Program-made: the position numbers and the translations under genes
Part shown: piece after piece, positions 21,038 through 30,875 of the stretch
How positions within the stretch are numbered: position 1 is the stretch's first letter
How the letters are laid out: each line of letters starts with the position of its first letter
Notes under the pieces: generated by a model
Told to the model about the DNA's origin: nothing
The model's database searches: none
What the model saw: the letters and a program-made list of their open reading frames with translations, nothing else
Assembly (NCBI GenBank): GCA_963576565.1
Contig: OY755042.1
Coordinates: 107,437,314-107,501,313, forward strand
Direction: 5' to 3'
From: Aspidapion aeneum
Lineage: Eukaryota; Arthropoda; Insecta; Coleoptera; Brentidae
Length of the DNA stretch: 64,000 nt

Positions 21038-21249
21038 GTGTAATTTTGTTGCAGCGGTTCAACGATTATAAACACACAGGATTGCTTATTTCCATTTAAC
21101 TCTATGTTAGCGTCGCTCGAGCGAGACGAGCACTGCCTGCTTACGTCACCAGCGGACCAGTTGCTTTATTTGTCTTAAGAGTTCATGTGATTTTAAGGTG
21201 TTTTTGACGCTTTTACCTCCGTTTTTTTGCGTTTTTTCATTAATTTGAC

Positions 21250-22665
21250 GGTGTGGTTGACTATTTAGGAGGTAAATCTGAGGGCATGGCATTGCCTTGC
21301 CAAGTTCACGCGCCGTACCATCTTTTCTTGAATCATTTCAGCCGATATTTGACCTATCTAAAACTCTACTTCGGAATGAGCTACAAATCTCAAACTTTAC
21401 ACAGTCGCAGATCTCCATGGAGTTAATTCCAAAAAATACTAAAGTAGTTACGAAATTTGAGAAAACGTCGAATTTGTCACTCACTCACTCATGTATAGAT
21501 CATCAAAATTCTACTGTACTCCCAGACATGCTACAAAGCTGAAATTGTTACATGTAACATTGCCTACTTCCAGAAATGGCAGACTGATAGGAACTATGAT
21601 AAAACTATATATAAAAATTTAGAAACCCCAAAATTATAATTTACTTTCCTCCCCTATAAATGTAAAGTAATGTAAAAGTAACATTGCCCACTTCCGGACA
21701 CGCTAAAGAGCTGAGCTTTGGAAGGCCGATAGTAACTATAACAAAACTATAGAAAAAAATTACAACACCCCAAAATTCTAATTTACTTCCCTCCCCTATA
21801 AATGTAAAGTTGTGTAAAAGTAACATTGTCCACTTCCAGAAACGCTCGAGAGCTGAGATTTGGAAGGCCGATAGGAACTATGATAAAACTATAAAAGAAA
21901 ATTTAAAAAAACCCAAAGTTTAATTAACTTCCCTCCCCTATAAATGTAAAGTTATGTAAATTAGCATTGTCCACTTCCAGAAACGCTAGAGAGCTGAGCT
22001 TTGGAAGGCTGATATAAACTATGATAAAACTATAGGAAAAAATTTAAAAACACCAAAATTTTAATTTACTTTTCTACCCTATCAATGTAAAGTTATGTAA
22101 AATTAACATTGCCTACTTCCAGGAAGACTAGATAGAGCTGAGCTTTAGAAGGCTGATAGAAACTATGATAAAACCATATTAAAATATAAAACAACCTCAA
22201 CATTTTTAATAAGGCATTGCAAAAGTTTTGAACAATATCCCGCATATTTTACTACTTTAAAACTTAAATAAATCCTTTAAAAAAGCAGTGAAATCATAAC
22301 AAAAACATTTCATGTAAAAAAGCCAAATACGCGAAAGTGGTATTCCGCAAAAAGAATTAAGATAAAAGTAAAGCTAAGTTCTCCAATACAAATTTGAAAA
22401 TGAATGGTTCTTACTAGTTTGGAAATGTTTTTCTAAACTTGGCTATTACGGCTGCAAATGACTCTTAGGAAATTGAACGTAAAGAAGTTTGGCTGGCATA
22501 GCAAAGTTTAAAAAAACATTTCCAAACTAGTAAGAACCATTCATTTTGAAATTTGTATTGTAGAACTTGGCTTTACTTTTATCTCAATTCTTTTTATGGA
22601 ATACCACTTTCGCGTACTTGGCTTTTTTTACTTGAAATGTTTTTGTTATGATAAACCTTTAGAAA
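21250..22665. repeat. Composite repeat A: 142-bp minisatellite plus a 360-bp palindrome
   Basis: It starts GAGGGCATGGCATTGCC, continues through four to five tandem units of about 142 bp (each with CACTTCCAGAAACGCTAGAG and CCCTCCCCTATAAATGTAAA), and ends in a long palindrome at 22300-22660. The palindrome arms share TTTCCAAACTAGTAAGAACC. The same arrangement recurs inverted at 34118-35935. It lies in ELOVL intron 2. Confidence 0.75.
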
Positions 22666-23678
22666 TGTGAATTAAGTGAATTGATATAAAGAAAGCGCAT
22701 TAATTTATTGTTGAAATAAAAGCTTTGTGTTCCCTCTTTCAGTGTAAAAATATAAATATATATACTTTTATATTATTATACAATTTATATAAACTTTTAA
22801 TTTTTTTTTTGAATTTTTGGAAACTCCTTGCCCATTAAATTAATCACATTGAAGAAAATTGGTAATTATGTCGCAAACGTACTTCTTTTATTAAACTGAT
22901 TATTGGAAAGTTTATTTTGTAGACAGTTTCTGCAAGTTTATTTTCAGTTTTTTTCTTAAGTATTTTTAGTCTCTTTATAGAAGTTTTCAGAAACGTGTTA
23001 CAGGAGAAGGAGTGAAAACGGGCGCTGGGTGGTATAAAAACAACTCATAACACAATGTAAATCATTTGAAAAAAAACTTATGAAAATCTATTGATTTAAA
23101 GCATAAGAAGTAAAAAAACACATCTTATTTGGCTGTTTTCTCCAAAAACTGACTGGTTTTTGACATAATAATATAATAAATATTGCAATTTTAGATCTGT
23201 AATATCAAATAAATACCTTTTTGTTACTACATAATATAAGTGTATTTTATTAAATCCGCAACAAAAACAATACATTATACATCTAATGATTTAAATTGAT
23301 TAAACTTTTAGAAAAAATCCTACTTCTATTCTAAAACTTTCAACTATTTAAAAAAGAAACTCCAACATATCGTCTGGTAGGAAAATTCAGCTCTCAGAGC
23401 AAACTCTTGATTTATCAAATCATTTGTTTTGAATGAATGAAATTATTAATTATATTTACCAACACGAATAAAAAATTTGTTGCAAATAAGCAAGAAAAAA
23501 GCGGGAAAAACTCACGATTGCAATGTGTATTAAATGAAGCGCGCTGAGCAGAGGTCCACTAGTGACGTAAGCAAGGCGCCGCCTACCGCTGAAAGATTCG
23601 AGCTAATAGGCAATCCTATGTGTTTATAATCGTTAGCAGCGGTTATCATTTTTACTAATCTAATCTTTATTCTCTTAC

Positions 23679-23869
23679 CTCATAAACTAAATAGACATTA
23701 ATAAAAACTTGTAACAAATTGTACGTTTGAATTGTCTTTTTGAGCTCAAATGGTTTCCTGTCTCGCATCAGTCGTGGTCCCAATTTTGTACAAAAATAAA
23801 CATAGAAGGCTAGAATGGCGAATAAATGCCCAAATTTTCCAACTAATAGCCAGTCTCTCGTTCTGGGAT
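23679..23869 (-). CDS. ELOVL elongase, exon 2
   Basis: The acceptor TTATGTTTCAG ends at 23870 and the donor GAG|GTAAGA follows 23679. It completes Asp18 and encodes 19-81. PRTRDWLLVGKFGHLF leads into the first membrane helix. Next come KLGPRLMRDRKPFELKK, a conserved ELOVL block, and YNLLQVFINVYLVYE, the second helix. The typical (D)PRTxDW start after exon 1 confirms the join. The exon was found only by splice-site reading; its open frame is short. Confidence 0.95.
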
Positions 23870-23959
23870 CTGAAACATAAGTTTATATTATATCTCTTTA
23901 ATTGGTCAACCCCAAAAAAAATAAGTTACGAAATCCATAGGGTAGGACTCCCCTAAACT

Positions 23960-24300
23960 ACATTTATTATAAACAGAAACTTTACAAATAAAACCTTGAA
24001 AACAGTTTTTTGTATCTCAAAAACTAAAGCTGTTACCAAGTTTTTGGTTAAAACACAAATTATTAACCAAAATGCAGTCTACTGCATTCCAAAAACAGCA
24101 TATTGATATGATGCTCCGTTAAAAAGTTAAGATTTTTTAAATTTGTAATTGTCAAAAAACTGAATGAAAATTCGCATTAATGGATTTTGACCAAAATCTT
24201 GCCAAAATCTAATCAGCTCGTAAAAGTGTCGAATAACAAAAAATAATACCTACTTTCTCTAGCCATTCCTATGCGGGCTAGAAAGGTAAAAATAAAATTT
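23960..24300 (-). repeat. Copy of a dispersed non-coding repeat (GCGGGCTAGAAAGG family)
   Basis: On the minus strand it starts at the CTAGCCCGCATAGGAATGGC block and continues through TAATCAGCTCG-, GATGCTCCGTTAAAAAGTTA- and TCTCAAAAACTAAAGC-type blocks. These are shared with copies at 25296-26300, 32945-33420, 57535-57910 and 60330-62030. No coding function is seen. Confidence 0.65.
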
Positions 24301-25344
24301 CTGAATGTAAAAATTTTTGAATGATTGTAATATTTTTTTGAGTTTATTAATAAACAGCAAAAAGAATTACTTTGGTATTCCGGTTATAGATAAATAGGTA
24401 GGTATAGGTTATATAAGCAAATAAACAAGAAACCATAAATAAAGTTGTGATTCAATCAGTGGCGTATATAAATAGGGGGGGGGTTGGCGGGTGGCCCAGG
24501 CACCGGCTATTTTTTTTTGAAATATTTTCCACAAATTTCATGAATACAAACATAAAATACGGCCTCATTCAACAATTTAAAAATGTTTACCTTAGTATCA
24601 GAAACCCAAAATTATAAAAAACATTTTTTTTTATTTATAGATATATTTGAAAATTCATAATTATAATTTTTTTTGTATTGGCACTAAAATAACTTCTATT
24701 AGGTAAATAGGGAACGTTCTTAAAATACGTAACGCAAAAATGAAGGATTTTCGACCCCCCCAAGCGTGGATTTGAGGGAAGGGTAACGTGGAAATTACCC
24801 CCCACCCCTAGAACAAAAAATATGAACTTTTTGTTATTGATTAAAGGGGAAATAGGCAAACTACCCCTCCCCCTAAAAAAATTTTTTATAACAAATAATT
24901 TTTTCGTCGACTATAACCCCCCTAGATTTTCCTCCAGATCCGCGCTTGCCCCTCCCTATCCCCCAAGAAAAAACAAAAACATTGAGTGGAACTATACCCC
25001 CTCTACCCTCGAGCGTTATTTAATATAAGAATGGTCCTTAATTTAAACCCTGATAAAAAAAAAATAAGTAAAATATCTTCGGTATTTTTACGAAATATTT
25101 TCTTGTCAATGGCTAGTTCTTAGTTTATAATTTCAATTAAATATTGCAACATTTCTATAAGTGCCATCAATCAACCAATTCGAATTTGAACATGCAATAG
25201 TGCTTTGACTATTAGAACTAACCTTCCCATGTGTGATTTTGTTTTTATTTAAAAAAAATCATTTAGTAGATGGCAGAGTACACGTGTATATTTTTAACTT
25301 CCTAGCCCGCGCAGCAATGGCTAGAGAAGGTATTAAACACTTAT

Positions 25345-25735
25345 TGGAATATATCCTGACCTTATTTTAAAATCGACCCTATAGTGACAGATTTACATAT
25401 AAAAAGCAGCTGCTCTCCTTTAAAATTTGGCCTTTGTGTATTTAAAAACCGGATTTATTAGTGTCGGTATTTATTAGATGAAAGTTAGGGTCTGTATTAT
25501 TAAATTTGGCTTTGGTATGTCAATTTTGAGAGGTCAGCTGTGCAAATGTGTCAAAATAAAGTCGACTCTAAAATAAAGTCAGGTTTTATTCCAATTAGTC
25601 TGTTTTATTATTAAATTTGGCTTTGGTATGTCAATTTTGAGAGGTCAGCTGTTTTCTGTGTAAATGTGTCAAAGTAAAGTTGACTCTAAAATAAAGTCAG
25701 GTTTTATTCCATTAAGTCCCTATTGTCTTCAATGA
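25345..25735. repeat. Insertion with an internal tandem duplication of about 118 bp
   Basis: Two tandem units (about 25497-25600 and 25612-25716) share AAATTTGGCTTTGGTATGTC and AGTCAGGTTTTATTCC. GCCTTTGTGTATT and TTTGGTATGTCAATTTTGA also occur in the MITE at 32078-32355, so the two are related. Confidence 0.55.
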
Positions 25736-26014
25736 TTTGTTTTTCAGATAACGCCGAAGTGTGTTCTTTATTTGGGTGTTTTTTTAACTATCGTAGCAGT
25801 ATCGTCGTGACGTCTGTCCGTGTGTGTATGTATGTCTGTCCGGCCAACGATAACCCCTAAACCGCTAAACCGATTTTTACGAAATTTTGAGGTAAAATAT
25901 TGTACAATACTGTAAAAAGCGACAGTTTTTTGACATTTTATTACTAAAAACTTTGGAAGAGTCTTCGTTTCTGAGATATCTATAAAAATCTGTTTTCACT
26001 TTTGCTATTGGGCT

Positions 26015-26285
26015 CAAGGGCGGATCCAGAGGTGCTTCTCGGGGGCGGCACTTTATGTGACATTCTCTGTTGGTAGAAAACGGTATATATTTTTTTAAGT
26101 AGCATTTATTTGAATTAGTCAGTGGTTGTAATTTCGATGATAATAACAATAGACACTTTCATGCGCAGGCAAAAATTTTGAATTTTTATTAGCAAAAACA
26201 TTACTTTTTACTCATTTTTTATATATTCAAATTCTCATTTTCGGGTAGGGGCAAGCCCCTAGTGCCCCCCCTGGATCCGCCACTG
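26015..26285. mobile_element. hAT MITE with perfect 8-bp TSD
   Basis: The ends are CAAGGGCGGATCCAGAGG and CCTGGATCCGCCACTG. ATTGGGCT is duplicated exactly (26007-26014, 26286-26293). It is inserted within the dispersed repeat above. Confidence 0.9.
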
Positions 26286-26514
26286 ATTGGGCTAGGAAGG
26301 TATAACATCCGTCATGAATCCATTTACTTCCCTTTATTTTGCCGAGCCGTCCAACTTTTTCCTCTGCGAATATTCTTAAAAGTGAGTTCTAACAGATTGA
26401 GCAGGCGCAGACATTTTTCGAGCATTCAAACTGACAAAACCAATCATACGATTCATAAAACAATGTTGCCATTTACTTTAAAACATATTTTAAAAGCCAC
26501 AGACACACACTTCT

Positions 26515-27520
26515 AAACGTTTTTAAAACGTCTCTGAAACGTTTTTAAAACGTCAGTGAAACAATTTAAAAAGTCCCTGAAACGTTTTTTAAACGTCGCC
26601 TGAAACTTTATTAAACGTTCCCTAAAAGGTTTTTGGGCGTCCCCTGAAACATTTTTCAAACGTCCCCTAAACGTTTTTTAAACGCCTCCTGAACATTTTT
26701 TAAACGTCCCCTGAACGTTTTTTAAACATCCCCTGAATGTTTTTTAAACGCCCCCTGAACTTTTTTACACGTTTTGTGAACGTTTTTTAGACGTCGTTAA
26801 AATGTTTTTTGTAAGTCCTCGAAACGCTTTGGAACGTTACCGAACGTCACTGAAACGTTTATTAAACGTCCCCAAATTTTGCAGAAGGTATAAAATTAAA
26901 TTAAATTTTACAAACGTCCGAAGAACGTTTTTAAAACGTTATAAAAACGTCCCGTGGGGATGTTTTAAAAACGTAAGAAAGACCCACAAAAACGTTCCAG
27001 GGATCGGACCCAGAGGGACCTACACAGAAAAAAAGAAGTTCTTCAGTTAAGAAAAGTAGTTTTCTTGAAAAAATTACCTTGACCCAAAAGCAAAAGTCTC
27101 CGAACAAAATCTTTTCTTCTAAGCAAACCGCTTGTTTTGGAAAAAAAATAATGGTCTTGGTAAATTGTTTTGGTTTAAAACAAACTGCCTTTAGCTAGGA
27201 AAAAGTGGTTTTGAAGCAAGATATAAAATGTCTTACTAATATCTTCTCAACACAAATAGAGCTTTACTTTGCCTAAAGACTTTTAATTTTTTAACTCAAA
27301 ATATCCGGCATCTCAAAACGAAAATGGCGATTTATTCTATAATACTAGAAAACACAAACCAAGAAGGTTGCCGCTTCCATTCAAAACAAATCAATTGATG
27401 AAAGAAATTTGTATTGACTAAGAACATTTTTTTTCTGTGTAGGCGTACGTTTTTAAAACATCCCCTGGCTCCGAAATGGACGTTTTAAAAACGTTTTTAA
27501 AGCGTATCTACCTGTGTTAC
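26515..27520. repeat. Minisatellite of ACGTTTTTTAAACGTCCCC units, interrupted by a MITE
   Basis: Irregular units of roughly 25-28 bp (AAACGTTTTTTAAACGTC plus CCCTGA) run from 26515 to about 27000 and resume at 27447-27505. Each unit holds the self-complementary core ACGTTTTTTAAACGT or AACGTTTTTAAAACG. The interruption is 27019-27443. The array lies upstream of ELOVL exon 1's downstream intron, within intron 1. Confidence 0.75.
27019..27443. mobile_element. MITE with CCTACACAGAAAAAAA ends
   Basis: CCTACACAGAAAAAAAGAAG and its imperfect inverted partner TTTTTTTTCTGTGTAGG close a 425-bp A/T-rich unit that splits the minisatellite. No clear target duplication. Confidence 0.65.
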
Positions 27521-27647
27521 TAGGGATACTGCTAGCATTATTTCTGTTAGACCTCATTACGTTTCCAATAAGTCAAATACAGGCCCAGGAGAAGAATGAG
27601 AATTATAATAGTGTCGCAAAGAGAAACCGAAACACGAAAACACTTAC

Positions 27648-27699
27648 CTTGATACCTTAACATGAAATTATCGTAACTACTCATAACGCCGGCGGCCAT
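27648..27699 (-). CDS. ELOVL elongase, exon 1 with start codon
   Basis: ATG at 27699-27697 has a favourable context (GCAAAATGGCC). Seventeen codons (MAAGVMSSYDNFMLRYQ) and one base precede the donor CAAG|GTAAGT. The leftover G plus AT of exon 2 gives Asp18. No in-frame upstream ATG is seen nearby. An AG at 27722-27721 or 27726-27725 may be the acceptor of a 5' UTR intron, but the upstream exon was not found. Confidence 0.88.
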
Positions 27700-28199
27700 T
27701 TTGCAAAGGCTATTCTGCTACTAACCTAAAATGAAAAGAAAATCATAGATATTAAAATTTATTGGGTAATTTTAAAAAAATAATTTATTGTAAATTTTAG
27801 CGCTCCTAGAACATCGCGGCAAATTAAAATGCGGTTGTTTTTTATATATATTTAATTTTAAAAAATAATAATTTAGAGGTGTAAAGTCAACTACGGACAT
27901 CGGTGTTTCGAAAAAAAAATTACTACCCTCAGAGACGGTGATAGCATGGTCTGGTTGAACGGTAACGAAATGTTCTTCCTTATAGACCGCTGGACGTTTT
28001 CATCCCACCATCAGATAAGATACTTGGGGAGGGGGAGGGGATTTATGGAAAACCACCAAGTACTTATAAAAAGGCAAATTATGGTCGAGATAATCTGGAT
28101 TGATTCTTGCATGAAATTTAATTGGATCCTATTTCAAGAATTAATTCCTGAGATTTTTTTTGTCCCTTATTTAAATTCGATGTGATATAAAATAGTTAT

Positions 28200-28322
28200 G
28201 TACCTAACTAGTGCGGAAAGTGATACTTTTACGCACGCGACGGCAGTTGCCCGAACGACGCTTTGCGGAGTTCGGGCACGCCGTCAAAGGCGGAAAAGGC
28301 ACTTTCCGCAAGAGTTAGGTAC
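28200..28322. repeat. Left terminal hairpin of the recombinase element
   Basis: The outer stem GTACCTAAC...GTTAGGTAC is followed by GTGCGGAAAGTG...CACTTTCCGCA. Then come ACGGC...GCCGT, then GCCCGAAC...GTTCGGGC, closing on GACGC-TTT-GCGGA. The 7-mers ACCTAAC and GTTAGGT fit RYYYAAC and GTTRRRY. Confidence 0.85.
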
Positions 28323-28479
28323 AAAATTTTTCCTAGTTGCATAAAAAGCTTGGTTTTACATTTCAATATATTTGGTATTTTTTACATTAAAACAGCAAAA
28401 AAAAAATTGTTTTCATTTTTAATTTAATCGAGTTTATAAATAAGTCTGATTAAGCCTAAAACTCAATTTGAAATTTAGC

Positions 28480-28615
28480 GTGCGTAAAAGTATTTTTTCT
28501 ATAAGCGTGCGGAAAAGTCCACTTTTCCGCACGCATATTAGTGTGGAAAGTGTCACTTTTCCGCACTAGTGCGCAAAAATATTTTTTCCGCACTAGTGCG
28601 GAAAAGTAAATTTGT
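28480..28615. repeat. Cluster of short perfect palindromes (GTGCGGAAAAGT family)
   Basis: 28505-28534 holds 14-bp arms GCGTGCGGAAAAGT/ACTTTTCCGCACGC around CC. 28584-28605 is a perfect 22-bp palindrome centred on CACTAGTG. Further half-sites lie between. They could be recombinase-binding sites; that is inference. Confidence 0.7.
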
Positions 28616-28962
28616 TACGATTTTGAGGTGTTCTATAACATTTAGACCGTTCAAAATACATTTGTATCTTTCCTACCACACGAAATATCCTAAAAATATT
28701 CAAATTGACTAAAATTCTGCTATATTTTCAATATTTTCGATAAAATAAAGTTTTCAGTAAAATAGGTTCAAATTATAAGTTTTTAACCTCCCCGGTATAA
28801 ATATCGTCATTGTCAATGTCAAACAACAATGAACACTAGTGGTTTTAGATTTGGCATCTTAAATCACCATAGCAACAAAGTACAAACAAACTGTCAAAAC
28901 AAAGCCAATTTTGCAGATACAAGCGTCTTTTGAATTTTTCAAACAAAAAAATCAGATTTTCA

Positions 28963-30135
28963 ATGGATTCTTCGGACGAAGATCTACCCCAGTCAGTTCT
29001 AGAAGCCGCTAGAATCGCTAATTTGGACCTGCTTCCTTCAAAATCTCGTCACAGGTATGAGAAGGAATATAGTTTGTTTGAGAGATGGTGCCACGCTAAA
29101 GGCATCAAATCCCTTCAAGAAGCTGTTTTTTTGGCATATTTCTCCGAAATTTCCAAAACGTGCAAACCGAATACCCTTTGGTCGAGGTATTCTATGCTCA
29201 AAAGTGTAATAAAACTCAGAAAAAACGTTGACTTAAGCAATTTTTTTAAAGTTACGGCCTACTTGAAAAAACAAAACCTTGGATTCAGACCCAAGAAGGC
29301 AAAAATCTTCACAAAAGAAGAAATTTTCAAGTTTTTAAGCGAAGCTCCTGACCTAGTTTATTTGCATATGAAAGTTGCCACGATTTTTGGTTTGGCGGGC
29401 GCATGTCGCCGTGAAGAACTAGCAAAAATGTGCCTAGATGACATTGAAGAAAAAGGAAATATGATCATTATAAAAATTCCTGACTCAAAAAACCATACAT
29501 TTAGAAGTTTTACTATTTCAGAAGAAGCCGAGAATGGAAAACTTCTCCAATTGATCCGAAAATATGTCAACTTAAGAAAACCAGAGACCCCACATAGACG
29601 GTTCTTCGTAAACTACAAAAAAGGAGCATGTACGGTACAATGCATTGGAATTAATACATTCGGTAAAATGCCATCAGATATCGCATGCTATCTGAAGCTT
29701 TCAAATCCAGAATTATACACGGGCCACAGCTTCCGACGTTCTGCCGCAACAATGTTGGCAGATTCAGGCGAAGGAATAACCAATATCAAACGACTCGGTG
29801 GATGGAAATCTTCAAGTGTCGCAGAAGGGTACCTTGACAGTTCAACTGGATTCCAAAAAAATATTTCGAATAAAATTTTGAAGTTCAGCCACCCTGGTCC
29901 TTCAACTAGTCAGCAACTTTCTTCTACCATACAACCTTCCAAAGTGCCTCAATCCAGCCCCAAATGCATGACCACAGTTGCAACAGATGTTTCCGAAAAC
30001 TTGGAGAACGCAGTGGAGAACCAAAACCCAAGTTTCAAATCTGCCACTTCATTTGAGAAAACACTTGCCTCTGCTATCAACTTACAGCACGCTACAAACT
30101 GCACCTTTAATATTAATGTTAATAATAATAATTGA
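28963..30135 (+). CDS. Tyrosine recombinase (Crypton-like), 390 aa
   Basis: ATG at 28963 (context CAATGG) is the first methionine in the frame and opens MDSSDEDLPQSVLEAARI; the stop is at 30133-30135. Residues about 10-110 form a SAM-like core-binding domain (SRHRYEKEYSLFERWC). The catalytic domain then shows Arg in GACRREEL (149/150), Lys in PDSKNH (176), the H-x-x-R box TGHSFRR (His255, Arg258), Trp in GGW (281) and the nucleophile Tyr in AEGYLDSS (290). That is the full R-K-HxxR-H/W-Y set of the family. A Ser/Asn-rich tail of about 90 residues ends in an Asn run. The reading frame is intact with no introns needed, so the enzyme may be active. Such enzymes cut and rejoin DNA through a 3'-phosphotyrosine. 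The known insect relatives are Crypton transposases and domesticated proteins derived from them. Confidence 0.9.
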   Translation: MDSSDEDLPQSVLEAARIANLDLLPSKSRHRYEKEYSLFERWCHAKGIKSLQEAVFLAYFSEISKTCKPNTLWSRYSMLKSVIKLRKNVDLSNFFKVTAYLKKQNLGFRPKKAKIFTKEEIFKFLSEAPDLVYLHMKVATIFGLAGACRREELAKMCLDDIEEKGNMIIIKIPDSKNHTFRSFTISEEAENGKLLQLIRKYVNLRKPETPHRRFFVNYKKGACTVQCIGINTFGKMPSDIACYLKLSNPELYTGHSFRRSAATMLADSGEGITNIKRLGGWKSSSVAEGYLDSSTGFQKNISNKILKFSHPGPSTSQQLSSTIQPSKVPQSSPKCMTTVATDVSENLENAVENQNPSFKSATSFEKTLASAINLQHATNCTFNINVNNNN

Positions 30136-30213
30136 TTTGATTAAAATGTTTTGAATATAAATAATTTTCTGATTAATTTTTAGTTTTTTCCTCACGCTTA
30201 TAGAAAAAATAAT

Positions 30214-30335
30214 GTACCTAACTCGTGCGTAAAGTGTCTTTTCCGCACTTGATTGCTGGCCAAACTCCGCTATCGCGTCGTTTGGCCATCTGCAATCGCG
30301 TGCGGAAAAGAGGCACTTTCCGCACTAGTTAGGTA
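30214..30335. repeat. Right terminal hairpin of the recombinase element
   Basis: In reverse complement it aligns with 28200-28322 but pairs ATTGC with GCAAT and GGCCAAAC with GTTTGGCC. At least four stem pairs have therefore changed on both strands relative to the left hairpin. The loop is GACGC-GATA-GCGGA. The outer 7-mers ACCTAAC and GTTAGGT are again present. Confidence 0.85.
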
Positions 30336-30354
30336 AACTACTATTTCACGCACG

Positions 30355-30386
30355 GCGTGCGTAAAAGTAATTACTTTTACGTACGC
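30355..30386. repeat. Near-perfect 32-bp palindrome outside the right hairpin
   Basis: GCGTGCGTAAAAGTAA is followed by its reverse complement with one mismatch. The centre AAAGTAATTACTTT matches the perfect 34-bp palindrome at 18114-18147 in the gene-less relative. Confidence 0.75.
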
Positions 30387-30530
30387 TAATTTAAAATTAA
30401 AGTTTTATATAAATTGCAGTCACTCTATATATTGCTTTTATGTCACTTCATATACTAGATGACACTGACAAGTTTATTTGATATTTACCATGAGTCAGAT
30501 TTTTAGTTTGATTTGTCTTGGCCGCGTCAA

Positions 30531-30578
30531 AATGGATTTTGGAATTTATGCTGGAAATGAAGATTTTGAACTGCCAAG
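30531..30578 (+). CDS. Possible short first exon (MDFGIYAGNEDFELPR)
   Basis: An ATG in good context (AAAATGG) opens 16 codons ending at CAAG|GTTAAT. The acidic start resembles the N-terminus of the recombinase (MDSSDEDLP), so this may be the head of a second, broken recombinase copy. The donor is weak and no following exon was found. Confidence 0.2.
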
Positions 30579-30741
30579 GTTAATATTTGTTATTTTTACA
30601 AAATAAAATTATAATTATATACTGTTATAAAACCAAAAAATTTGTCTCGCTCTTGTTTATGCCGATTATAAAAATGTCATTTTGTATTATTATTATAATT
30701 TCTATTTGGTCCAAATAGTATCATTTTTTACAAAAAAACAG

Positions 30742-30875
30742 CGTGCGTAAAAAAAAATTTCACGCACGCCAAACCAGTTTTTTACACACGCCGTGTGCAA
30801 ATTTTTTTTTTACGCACGGCATGCGGGAAGTTGAACTTTCCACATGAAAATCGGTGCGGAAAAACGTGTTTACGC
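30742..30875. repeat. Further GCGTGCGTAAA / CACGCACGC palindromic cluster
   Basis: Inverted blocks AGCGTGCGTAAAAAAA and TTTCACGCACGCC, then ACGCACGGCATGCGGG and GTGCGGAAAAACGTG, resemble the palindromes around the recombinase element. Probably the remains of another member of the family. Confidence 0.55.

Larger units (their letters stand above)
25296..26305 (+). repeat. Copy of the same dispersed repeat with two insertions
   Basis: CCTAGCCCGCGCAGCAATGG opens it. After an interruption it resumes at about 25740 with GATAACGCCGAAGTGTG, a TGTCTGTCCG stretch and CTAAACCGATTTTTACGAAA. The second interruption is the hAT MITE at 26015-26285. GGGCTAGGAAGGTATAAC closes it. Confidence 0.6.
9347..27699 (-). 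other. ELOVL fatty-acid elongase gene, six coding exons
   Basis: Coding exons on the minus strand are 27699-27648, 23869-23679, 17139-17059, 16057-15895, 13867-13731 and 9781-9347. All splice sites are GT-AG and all phases agree. Together they give 353 codons including the stop, a 352-residue protein. ELOVL enzymes do the condensing step of very-long-chain fatty-acid elongation: acyl-CoA plus malonyl-CoA gives 3-ketoacyl-CoA, in the ER membrane. Diagnostic family motifs are all present: the KPFELKK block (about 56-62), KLVELLDTVFF (120-130), the HLYHH box (143-147) and HVVMYTYYF (177-185). Every intron except the short one between exons 3 and 4 is packed with repeats. Insects carry many ELOVL paralogues, so I give no gene symbol or substrate chain length. 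No upstream 5' UTR exon was identified. Confidence 0.95.
28188..30348 (+). mobile_element. Tyrosine-recombinase element with inverted terminal hairpins
   Basis: Both ends read inward as T(A/G)AAATAGT-5 nt-TACCTAACTAGTGCGG: the left from 28188, the right as the reverse complement from 30348. Each end continues into an imperfect palindrome of about 122 bp (28200-28322, 30214-30335). Between them is one intact tyrosine recombinase gene. Cryptons normally lack long TIRs, so the hairpin ends are unusual. I infer one mobile unit from the matching inverted ends, the single gene inside, and the gene-less relative at 17848-18155. Two independent hairpin insertions flanking a Crypton gene is the alternative. 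Confidence 0.65.

Noticed and set aside
20532..21099. Seven overlapping open frames on both strands
   Set aside because: They are translations of palindromic MITEs with TTGCATGCAA repeats; no motif and mirrored frames on both strands.
24457..25030. CAGTGGCGTATATAAATAGGGG, a hAT-like left end
   Set aside because: No matching right end or duplication found, so no element was called.
28188..30348. Idea that this is a captured bacterial integron
   Set aside because: The recombinase resembles eukaryotic Crypton-type proteins, with a Ser/Asn-rich tail and host-like base composition; only the hairpin ends recall attC.
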